Positions 1 to 5,217 of a stretch of DNA of 5,774 nucleotides are shown piece after piece. The translations under genes and the position numbers were made by a program. The notes beneath the pieces were generated by a model, which had not been told where the DNA came from, made no database searches, and was given only the letters and a program-made list of their open reading frames with translations. The DNA is from Acidobacteriota bacterium (lineage in GTDB: Bacteria > Acidobacteriota > Terriglobia > Acidiferrales > UBA7541). The stretch is from positions 1 to 5,774 of the forward strand of contig QHYF01000371.1 in assembly GCA_003224075.1 (NCBI GenBank), in the 5' to 3' direction. Position 1 is the stretch's first letter. Each line of letters starts with the position of its first letter.

Positions 1-880
1 AGGCGATGAGTTTCCCATTGGGCGAGACGACGGGAGAATTGTCGGGGCCCTTGCGATTGGTGAGCGCGCGAAGGGAACCGTCAGCGACGCTGAACTCGTA
101 GACTTCGGTATCAAGATATTCGTGATCGGATTCGGGATGACGGTTGACGGGGACGATGAGGTATTTGCCGTCGGGCGTCCAGGTAGCGCGGGACGGACCG
201 AACTCGTTGCCACCGTTCGGGAAGTTGCCGTTGGTGACCTGACGCGGGGCTCCGCCTTCGCTGTCAACAACGAAGATTTGCATGTAGCCGGGCTTCAGAT
301 AGCCCGTGCCATTAAAGCGGTAGACCAGGCGGTTGTAGGCGGCGGGAGGATCGGCCCACTTTGCCCCGGAGGGCGGGGCGGGCAGGTCGGCGAGGTGCGG
401 GCCTTTGCCAGAAACAAGAGCTGAGAAGGAGAGCATTTTCCCATCGGGAGACCAGTTGATGGCATCGGGGGCCTGTTCGAGATTGGTGATGCGCGCGGTT
501 TGGCCGGTGTCCATCCAGCGAATGTAAATCTGTTGCTTGCCGTCGGTGTCGGAAAGGTAGGCGAGGCGCATGCCATCAGGCGACCAGCGCGGAGAAGCGT
601 CGCTGCGATTGCCGCTGGTGAGCGGGCGATGATCCGTTCCGTCCGCGTTGATGATCCAGAGATTCGAGTAGCGCTTGTCGGTCATCGGATCGGCGAAGCG
701 GCGCACGTAAACAATTTTCTTTCCATCGGGGGAAATCTGCGGGTCCGTCGGGAGTTGAATCTGGAATTCATCCATGGCGGACAGTTTGTGAGAAGCATCC
801 TGGGCCCAGAGGAGAGGGCTTGAGGCAATCGTGAGTGTTACGGCCAGAAGAGCAACGGCGATGCGCGCTTTGGGTGTCAT
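1..880 (-). CDS. S9-family (prolyl oligopeptidase/acylaminoacyl-peptidase type) exported peptidase, N-terminal part
   Basis: The first 293 residues are visible and the gene runs off the left edge. The start is ATG at 880, with a perfect AGGAGG at 890-895 and a 9-base spacer. Residues 1-26 form a signal peptide (basic MTPKAR, a hydrophobic core, then a cleavage-like LLWA/QDA), so the protein is probably periplasmic. The rest has beta-propeller repeats of TolB/PD40 type, with SPDGK-like turns at about 50-54, 100-103, 144-148, 235-239 and 286-290, each preceding a short hydrophobic strand. The segment around 182-216 (YNRLVYRFNGTGY, then a GG-PRQVTNGNF motif) is typical of the propeller of bacterial S9 peptidases. 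The Ser-Asp-His hydrolase domain would lie beyond the window and cannot be confirmed. A propeller-only TolB-like protein or a propeller-amidohydrolase fusion is the alternative. By family knowledge these enzymes cleave peptides. No functional link to the pilin operon is evident. Confidence 0.85.
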   Translation of the reverse strand, partial: MTPKARIAVALLAVTLTIASSPLLWAQDASHKLSAMDEFQIQLPTDPQISPDGKKIVYVRRFADPMTDKRYSNLWIINADGTDHRPLTSGNRSDASPRWSPDGMRLAYLSDTDGKQQIYIRWMDTGQTARITNLEQAPDAINWSPDGKMLSFSALVSGKGPHLADLPAPPSGAKWADPPAAYNRLVYRFNGTGYLKPGYMQIFVVDSEGGAPRQVTNGNFPNGGNEFGPSRATWTPDGKYLIVPVNRHPESDHEYLDTEVYEFSVADGSLRALTNRKGPDNSPVVSPNGKLIA

Positions 881-889
881 ACGGAAGGA

Positions 890-895
890 CCTCCT
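890..895 (-). promoter_or_regulatory. Shine-Dalgarno site of the S9 peptidase gene
   Basis: The minus strand reads AGGAGG with 9 bases before the ATG at 880. This fixes the start, and the signal peptide begins directly there. Confidence 0.8.
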
Positions 896-905
896 CGCGG
901 GGGGC

Positions 906-934
906 AGTTAACAATGTGGATGCCGACATGTCAA
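906..934 (-). promoter_or_regulatory. Candidate sigma70-type promoter of the S9 peptidase gene
   Basis: On the minus strand a perfect TTGACA (plus positions 929-934) is followed after 17 bases by TTAACT (906-911), which matches TATAAT at only 3 of 6 positions. Transcription would start near 899, giving a leader of about 20 bases that just includes the AGGAGG site. Its place between the upstream terminator and the peptidase start supports it. The weak -10 box keeps confidence moderate. Confidence 0.4.
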
Positions 935-1007
935 GTTGAGAGAGAAAGAGGGACGGGCGCCACGAGAAGCAGCGCTTTACACTTCTGTCGCGGAGAGGAA
1001 CGCGAAG

Positions 1008-1044
1008 AAGAAATAAAACGAGGCCGGGTATTGGTCCGGCCTCG
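1008..1044 (-). terminator. Intrinsic terminator of the minor-pilin operon
   Basis: CGAGGCCGG (1019-1027) and CCGGCCTCG (1036-1044) form a perfect 9-bp GC-rich stem with an 8-base loop. Read on the minus strand, the stem is followed at once by TTTTATTT (1018-1011). It lies 54 bases past the stop of the PilX-like gene and before the peptidase promoter, so it separates the two transcription units. The plus strand has no T-run after the stem, so it acts in one direction. Confidence 0.88.
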
Positions 1045-1097
1045 CTTCAGAACAAGAGCGCTGGAAAGGGGCGATTCAACGTTCGCCCGCTCGGGCG

Positions 1098-2561
1098 TTA
1101 GTACTTGCTCCAACTGAAGGAATCGAGCATGTAGTTGCTCACGTTGAAAAGTTTCTTCTGCAGATGGCGGTCATAGGAAAGCGTCACACCGCCCGCATTT
1201 TTGATATGAGCGCCAATCACAGCTCCGTACCACTCCCCTCCCGCGCTGTTAAATGAGATTGTGGCGTTCGGGGCGTTGACGACTGCTGAGGAAGTCGCGC
1301 CGCCTTTCAGGCTGATCGTCCCAGTTCCCGCATAATTGATCTGCAAGAGCGACGGATCGTAGCTTGGGTTGGTCATGCCGCCTCCCGTTAAATCCACCGC
1401 GGTTGATTGACCATTCCCGGTTACGTTTAGAATGACGGGGCCGTATTGATGGGTTACGGGGTCAGGAGCAATCACAATCGTACCCTGCCCTTGCTCGGAC
1501 AAGGTGTTGATATTGTAAGTTCCCGGGTAGAGCGTGATCGTTCCGTTTCCGTTTATGTTGATATCTCCGTAGGTGCACGGGCTCGCGACGCAAGGACCGA
1601 GCGTCTGCGTACCGCTGATGTTGTTGCTGTTCGGAGGGGGATCGACGGGCGTCGCGTACTTCACCGGTTGCGGCAGAAGCTTGAAGCCGCCAGTCACGAC
1701 TGCGTTGCCGTTGTCCGTCCAGGCAGTCACCCCGCCCTGCGCGCATTTGCCCACGCCCGAGCGGGGCGTGGACATACTGCCGTAGATCGTGGTACCACTT
1801 CCATTCTCGTTCAAATTTCCGTTTGAGCCGACATTGCCGTACGCATTCATGATCACCGGGCTGCCAGTGACTGGATTCAGTGGTGTGGCCGAATCGTAGC
1901 TGTTAGTCGTCGCGCCGCCCGAGAAGTCGAGCGCGCCGCACTCGTCGTTGGTCGCGAACGCCGCGTACATAAAAAGCGGCGTACCCTGCTGTTCCAGGAC
2001 TGCTGAAACTTCCACCTGTGCATTCCGGACGCTCTTGATGTTCCCGTCCGCGATAATCTGCCAGGTCTGGATGATCTTATTCGCGGCTGGGCCGCTCACT
2101 CCGGCGAGTTGCACCTGCCGCATGGACAGCAGCCTGGCGGAGGCCGTATAACTCACTGCGCCAAAGCCCTGTGTCAGCGTGCCCGGCACTTTGGCCGCAA
2201 AATCGCCCGCTACCGCAGCATTCGGATAATTTGAATTTGCCAGCGTGGTGGACAAAACCACATCCGCTCCGTTGTACTTGACCGGGGATTGGGTCATGTC
2301 GTAGTTGGCAAGCGGGTCGCCCGCGCCACCCGGCGGTGTGTACGTAAACATCAAGTAGTTGGCAGCCGAGTTGATTCCGGCTTCCGCGCCGTACCGTCCC
2401 TGGGTCATCATCCGGTAGTTGCTGCTGGTCCACGTCTCGGACTGCGCTAGAAACATCAGCGAGGCAGCCATCACCGACAGAATTAGCATAAAGATCAGTG
2501 CGAAGATAAGAGCGGTTCCCTTTTGGTTGCGTCGATTCATTTTCATATGGTGGTTTCTCAC
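1098..2561 (-). CDS. pilX: PilX-like minor pilin with large Gly/Asn-rich C-terminal domain
   Basis: This protein of 487 residues is last in the operon. A basic leader ending QKG at residue 15 precedes a hydrophobic helix (about 16-38) and a polar stretch, SETWTSSNYR, as in PilX N-terminal domains. The likely prepilin-peptidase cut is after Gly15. Mature position 5 is not Glu, as in GspK-type tip subunits. The remainder is much longer than a classical PilX of roughly 150-200 residues. From about 200 to 460 it is rich in Gly, Asn, Thr and Ser, with short alternating strands suggesting a beta-solenoid. It ends with WYGAVIGAHIKNAGG and LSYDRHL, a C-terminal pattern (DUF7305 as I recall) found in PilX-like proteins. 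Cysteines at 208, 273, 324 and 329 could form disulfides. The start is uncertain: GTG at 2561 keeps a 10-base gap from the previous gene, but ATG at 2546 is equally plausible, and neither has a strong ribosome binding site. By family, it would act in the pilus-priming tip complex. An adhesive role for the C-terminal domain is inference. Confidence 0.85.
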   Translation of the reverse strand: MRNHHMKMNRRNQKGTALIFALIFMLILSVMAASLMFLAQSETWTSSNYRMMTQGRYGAEAGINSAANYLMFTYTPPGGAGDPLANYDMTQSPVKYNGADVVLSTTLANSNYPNAAVAGDFAAKVPGTLTQGFGAVSYTASARLLSMRQVQLAGVSGPAANKIIQTWQIIADGNIKSVRNAQVEVSAVLEQQGTPLFMYAAFATNDECGALDFSGGATTNSYDSATPLNPVTGSPVIMNAYGNVGSNGNLNENGSGTTIYGSMSTPRSGVGKCAQGGVTAWTDNGNAVVTGGFKLLPQPVKYATPVDPPPNSNNISGTQTLGPCVASPCTYGDININGNGTITLYPGTYNINTLSEQGQGTIVIAPDPVTHQYGPVILNVTGNGQSTAVDLTGGGMTNPSYDPSLLQINYAGTGTISLKGGATSSAVVNAPNATISFNSAGGEWYGAVIGAHIKNAGGVTLSYDRHLQKKLFNVSNYMLDSFSWSKY

Positions 2562-3042
2562 TTTCTGTTTCTTAGTATCCCACTAGACCTAGACCTGTCT
2601 GCCCCGTGGAACCTGACTGTCCCACGACGCTTGGCTGTGGGGCGAGGTTTGATACCGACGGCGGCATGGTCTGGACGCGGTCCGTCAATTCGGCGTTAGC
2701 TAATTCCCAGGCATTGAAGACGTTTCGCGGCGAAACGTTCAAGAGCGCTTTCGTCTCGGATTGAAACTGGTTCGTCTGCGGGTCGCGATTCTGGGTTTGT
2801 TCGGTCAAAGTCACGGCCACACCAGTCACGAAGGTATCGAGGCCGGTGTTCGTCAGGACGGTTTGCGTCTGGTAGGTGAAGCAGGGCACGGGATTGCCGT
2901 TCTGATCGGGGGGGTTCGTTAGAAGGTTGGAGAGCAGGACCTTGCTGGGATCCAACGTGGCCTTCAACACCGCATCGTATGGCATTTCATTTCGCAGGAG
3001 CACAGGGCCAAGGCCCAGGTTATTGGTTGGGTCGCACGTATA

Positions 3043-3078
3043 TTCAACGTACCGCATATTGCCATCACCGTTGATGTC
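3043..3078 (-). other. EF-hand-like calcium loop in the PilW-like protein
   Basis: The codons read DINGDGNMRYVE, with acidic or Asn residues at loop positions 1, 3 and 5, Gly at 6, a hydrophobic residue at 8 and Glu at 12, matching the canonical 12-residue EF-hand loop. It would be residues 197-208 of the repaired 364-residue protein. The flanking helices of a true EF-hand are not evident, so this would be a loop-only or dockerin-like site. Calcium binding is inferred. Confidence 0.5.
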
Positions 3079-3679
3079 TCCGTAGAGCTTCAGGACCGTG
3101 CCCGTAGAACCGCAAGGGAGTCCAGCACATTTCGCCGTGGGTGGCACAATACCTGTCGCGAATGCGCCTTGCAAATGCGCCTTGCACCATAACCGGAACG
3201 CCCGCCGCATGAGCGTAGTTAAACGTTGCACTTATGGGATTGATGCAAGCAACGCCACAAGTTACCGTGACGGTTTCCTGGTTGACTCCCGTATCCACGA
3301 CGAGCTGTTCGCCGTTGAAAATGTTCGCAACGGAACTCAAAGAGACTGGCTGCGTATATGGAACATCGGGCACAAGAGGAACCGCGGCTGTCGTCATAGA
3401 GAGAGGAATCGTTAATCCCGTAAGCGGATCGACCGGCAGGGAGACCAATCCTGCCTGGCCGATTTCCTGCTGGAGCAATTCCGTCGCGCTCCGCACGCTG
3501 GTGTGCATCTCGGTGCGGTTCGCGATAGTGCCCTGGGTTCGCATCAGTTGCATCATCCCAGCCATCACGATCCCCGATACCGCCAGCAAAACGACGAGCG
3601 CTACGAGTGTTTCCAGCAGCGTAAATCCCGCGTGCCGTCTCGGTGTTGCGGCATTCGACTCTGTCTTAGCCTTCGACAC
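3065..3679 (-). CDS. pilW: PilW-like minor pilin, N-terminal part, truncated by frameshift
   Basis: This frame starts at GTG 3679, behind AAGGAGGG (3683-3690). The spacer after AGGAGG is only 4 bases, but no other start precedes the pilin motif. A leader of 18 residues ends in Gly18. Then comes FTLLE, with Glu at mature position 5, and a hydrophobic helix to about residue 43, giving a classic type III prepilin signal. The following helix (RTEMHTSVRSATELLQQEIGQAGL) is the usual PilW/GspJ pattern, and a CX3C pair lies at 141-145. PilW-like sequence continues to about residue 170. The frame then shifts at a tandem duplication, and the last 34 residues are an Arg-rich, unrelated tail ending at 3065. 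The product would retain the membrane helix but lose more than half of the globular domain. The ATG at 3681 is in the wrong frame. By family, PilW belongs to the priming/tip complex of type IV pili. Confidence 0.85.
   Translation of the reverse strand: MSKAKTESNAATPRRHAGFTLLETLVALVVLLAVSGIVMAGMMQLMRTQGTIANRTEMHTSVRSATELLQQEIGQAGLVSLPVDPLTGLTIPLSMTTAAVPLVPDVPYTQPVSLSSVANIFNGEQLVVDTGVNQETVTVTCGVACINPISATFNYAHAAGVPVMVQGAFARRIRDRYCATHGEMCWTPLRFYGHGPEALRRHQR
3161..3186. repeat. Perfect 13-base tandem duplication that breaks the PilW-like gene
   Basis: AATGCGCCTTGCA occurs at 3161-3173 and again, identical, at 3174-3186 with no gap. Thirteen bases equal four codons plus one, so the second copy shifts the reading frame. 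Reading the minus strand with one copy removed gives VQGAFATGIVPP and joins the two PilW-like segments without a break. The duplication is therefore the sole cause of the split. Confidence 0.93.
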
Positions 3680-3682
3680 ATG

Positions 3683-3691
3683 CCCTCCTTA
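3683..3691 (-). promoter_or_regulatory. Ribosome binding site of the PilW-like gene, overlapping the PilV-like stop
   Basis: The minus strand reads TAAGGAGGG: the TAA stop of the PilV-like gene (3689-3691) forms the first bases of a strong Shine-Dalgarno site for the GTG at 3679. This arrangement favours translational coupling. Confidence 0.75.
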
Positions 3692-4282
3692 GAACGGCCA
3701 GGTCTTCAACGCGGTGACCGTGGACTGGGGCACAAGAACTTGTTGCCCCACCGCCGCGCGCACCTGGACCCTGACTGAAATCTGCTTCATGGCTGTGGTT
3801 CCCGGAGGCCCCACGGAGATTTGCCAGACGCGGATGTATTGCCAGGCCCCGCCGGCGCCGCCGAGAAGATTCCCACTCGCATCCAGGTAGTCCACATAGC
3901 CAGCCACTGGGGCCGTGGTGCTCAAGCTGCCGCCGGTCAATGGAGTCGGTGGGGTTGTCGCGGTGTCGCAGCCCGCCAGCCCCGTTCCTCCGGCCCCCGC
4001 GGCTGGGAAGACCGTGGTATCCGTACCTTTGCCGGGGCCGCCTGTGCCATCGCAGGAGTCCAGGGCGAGCAATTGTTCCATTTTATCCTGCGCGTATTCC
4101 GCCGTGCGCGCCCCCAGGTGCCCCTGGTTCTCCGTGGTTGACAAGGCAATCACTGCAAGCCCCATCACTCCGGCCGCCACGATAAGCAGCACCCCTAGCG
4201 CGACGATCGTCTCAATGAGGCTCATGCCCGTCTGAGCTTTTTTCATACTCTTGCCGTTTCCCTTTGCGCGGTGAATTTTCAT
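3689..4282 (-). CDS. pilV: PilV-like minor pilin (GspI-type)
   Basis: The protein has 197 residues. I chose ATG 4282 because GAGGAAG lies just upstream with a 5-base spacer. An in-frame ATG at 4330 would overlap the previous gene, and one at 4246 has only a weak site. The leader ends at Gly19, followed by MSLIE with Glu at mature position 5 and a hydrophobic helix to about residue 47. A helix with ARTAEYAQDKMEQLLAL follows, the hallmark of the PilV/GspI family. Residues 80-128 are a Gly/Thr/Pro-rich stretch with cysteines at 77 and 105 that may bridge across it. The C-terminal strands (YIRVWQISV, KQISVRVQVRA, TVTALKTWPF) are typical for the family. It lies 10 bases after the FimT/GspH-like gene and 9 bases before the PilW-like gene. 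By family knowledge it is a minor pilin of the priming/tip complex, inserted in the inner membrane and processed by the prepilin peptidase. A type II secretion pseudopilin is the main alternative. Confidence 0.88.
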   Translation of the reverse strand: MKIHRAKGNGKSMKKAQTGMSLIETIVALGVLLIVAAGVMGLAVIALSTTENQGHLGARTAEYAQDKMEQLLALDSCDGTGGPGKGTDTTVFPAAGAGGTGLAGCDTATTPPTPLTGGSLSTTAPVAGYVDYLDASGNLLGGAGGAWQYIRVWQISVGPPGTTAMKQISVRVQVRAAVGQQVLVPQSTVTALKTWPF

Positions 4283-4287
4283 GAGTT

Positions 4288-4295
4288 CTTCCTCA
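4288..4295 (-). promoter_or_regulatory. Ribosome binding site of the PilV-like gene, overlapping the FimT/GspH-like stop
   Basis: The minus strand reads TGAGGAAG: the TGA stop (4293-4295) of the upstream pilin gene runs into the Shine-Dalgarno site AGGAAG, 5 bases before the ATG at 4282. This decides the start and suggests coupled translation. Confidence 0.7.
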
Positions 4296-4967
4296 CCTGT
4301 GAGACCATGGGTTGTTTCCGGCTGGGGCATTTACGCTGGCGGCCCAGACTTGGATGGAGCCCGAGGTGTTAGCTGTCACGCCATAAGCGGTATTGTTGTC
4401 CGTAATATAGAGCGCGCCATTTCCGTCGGGCGTCGGCGGCTTCCCGACGACAGGAATGCCTCGGGAATTGAAGACCAGGCACGCCGTGTTGGCTGTCGTC
4501 CCACCGTTGCCGTCGCCGATAGTGCAGGGGGGCGCCTGTCCTATAGCCGCCTGTGTGTTCTGAGGAGGAACGCCTATGCCCCCAGTTCCAAACGTGACTC
4601 CCTGGGATAGAGGTTGAACGGGGCTCGTGCCGGCTATGGTGCAACGCGGATTACCAGCGGCATCGAGATCGCCAATCGTTTGCCAGCAACCATCTGTCCT
4701 ACTCCACGTTTCCATGTGGAAGGTGTTGGCAGCGAGATCGGCGTATGCCCGAGCATGAGAAAAGTCTGCTGCCGCCTGCATCTTTGCCCCTGCGATCAAG
4801 CCGTTGATGTCGCGGCCGTCCCCCGACATCCGCAGGTAACGCACCGTGGCCTGGTAGCCGGGGATCGCCATTGCCGCAATAACCATCACAATGAAGATGA
4901 CGATGATCGTCTCGATCATGGTGAAACCGCTCTGTTTGGGGCTCTGCATTTTTGGTTTCGCTTGCAT
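4293..4967 (-). CDS. FimT/FimU/GspH-like minor pilin
   Basis: The protein has 224 residues. The start is ATG at 4967 with AGGAG at 4978-4982 and a 10-base spacer. A 14-residue leader ends in Gly14, followed by FTMIE with Glu at mature position 5 and a hydrophobic helix to about residue 36 ending in AIPGY. The next region (about 40-90: LRMSGDGRDINGLIAGAKMQAAADF, HMETW) matches the helix-then-strand pattern of GspH/FimT pilins. The C-terminal half contains LVFNSRGIPV (164-173), the family's strand-turn signature, then ALYITDNNTAYGVT and SIQVWAAS. Cysteines lie at 94, 109, 148 and 163. The Gly/Asn-rich loops make it longer than the usual 160-180 residues. The GRxR DNA-binding motif described in the FimT C-terminal tail of some naturally competent bacteria is not visible. 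As first gene of the operon, it corresponds to FimU/GspH in the conserved order and is expected in the tip or priming complex. Confidence 0.87.
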   Translation of the reverse strand: MQAKPKMQSPKQSGFTMIETIIVIFIVMVIAAMAIPGYQATVRYLRMSGDGRDINGLIAGAKMQAAADFSHARAYADLAANTFHMETWSRTDGCWQTIGDLDAAGNPRCTIAGTSPVQPLSQGVTFGTGGIGVPPQNTQAAIGQAPPCTIGDGNGGTTANTACLVFNSRGIPVVGKPPTPDGNGALYITDNNTAYGVTANTSGSIQVWAASVNAPAGNNPWSHR

Positions 4968-5217
4968 GCTTGTCCGTCTCCTGACTGAGAGGGGAGTGGC
5001 ACTTCAAGAGCCAACGCTAAGGACTGAATAAGTCGTGTTAATACAATGTCTTAGGGAAAGGAGAAGAGAGGCCTTTCTCCGGCAAGTGGGCAGCTTGGGT
5101 AGAAAGGTAACAAGTTGGGGAGGACTCCGACTCTGATCATTCTAAGTTTTCGTCAATGCCATGGGTTACTGCGGGAGCAGCCGGGAAATCGGGATCTACG
5201 ACACTTCGTGGAATCTT
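4968..5217. other. Gap of 250 bases before the minor-pilin operon; no convincing promoter
   Basis: This stretch separates the upstream PilX-like gene from the FimT/GspH-like gene and contains no supported coding region. On the minus strand TTGACG (plus 5151-5156) resembles a -35 box, but nothing like TATAAT follows at 15-19 bases. TAGAAT (plus 5139-5144) resembles a -10 box without a proper -35. A 6-bp inverted repeat, GGAGAA/TTCTCC (5060-5065 and 5075-5080), has a 9-base loop and no proper T-run. The operon could be read from a promoter here or from one further upstream. Confidence 0.4.

Larger units (their letters stand above)
2572..3231 (-). pseudogene. pilW: PilW-like minor pilin, C-terminal part, out of frame with its N-terminal part
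   Basis: This frame continues the PilW-like protein after the 13-base duplication. The open frame reaches up to a GTG at 3231, but its first 20 or so codons are only the N-terminal coding region read in the wrong frame. Homologous sequence begins at QGAFATGIVPP around 3171. No ribosome binding site precedes the GTG at 3231 or the ATG at 3210, so independent translation is unlikely. Visible features include a CX4C pair, an EF-hand-like loop (DINGDGNMRYVE, 3043-3078), strands typical of PilW C-terminal domains (TGVAVTLTEQTQ) and the ending SPRNVFNAWELANAELTDR followed by a Gly/Ser-rich tail. Joined to the N-terminal part with one repeat copy removed, it gives 364 residues. It ends at TAA 2572-2574, 10 bases before the GTG candidate of the PilX-like gene. 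Confidence 0.8.

Noticed and set aside
122..823. Plus-strand open frames opposite the S9 peptidase gene
   Set aside because: The minus-strand peptidase has a signal peptide, perfect ribosome binding site and propeller repeats over this whole range, so the plus frames are antisense shadows.
914..1117. Short open frames on both strands across the terminator region
   Set aside because: They run through the terminator hairpin and promoter candidate and have Arg/Ser-rich sequences without recognisable features.
1539..1566. DININGNG stretch in the PilX-like protein as a second calcium loop
   Set aside because: It has Asp and Asn at alternate positions but no acidic residue at loop position 12. 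It fits better as a solenoid turn.
3065..3231. Programmed ribosomal frameshifting in the PilW-like gene
   Set aside because: The exact 13-base tandem duplication fully explains the frame change, and the overlap shows no slippery heptamer.
3234..4235. Several plus-strand open frames antisense to the PilW- and PilV-like genes
   Set aside because: They mirror real minus-strand pilin genes, have no plausible ribosome binding context and show composition bias expected of GC-rich antisense frames.
4984..5006. TGGCAC on the plus strand as a sigma54 promoter element
   Set aside because: It is on the wrong strand for the pilin operon and lacks the TTGCW element at the required spacing. It is part of a short chance palindrome, TGGC/GCCA.
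5060..5080. Inverted repeat GGAGAA/TTCTCC as a terminator for the right-edge gene
   Set aside because: The stem is only 6 bp, the loop is 9 bases, and the minus strand continues with TTTCCCTAAG, not a T-run. It also lies about 140 bases past the stop.
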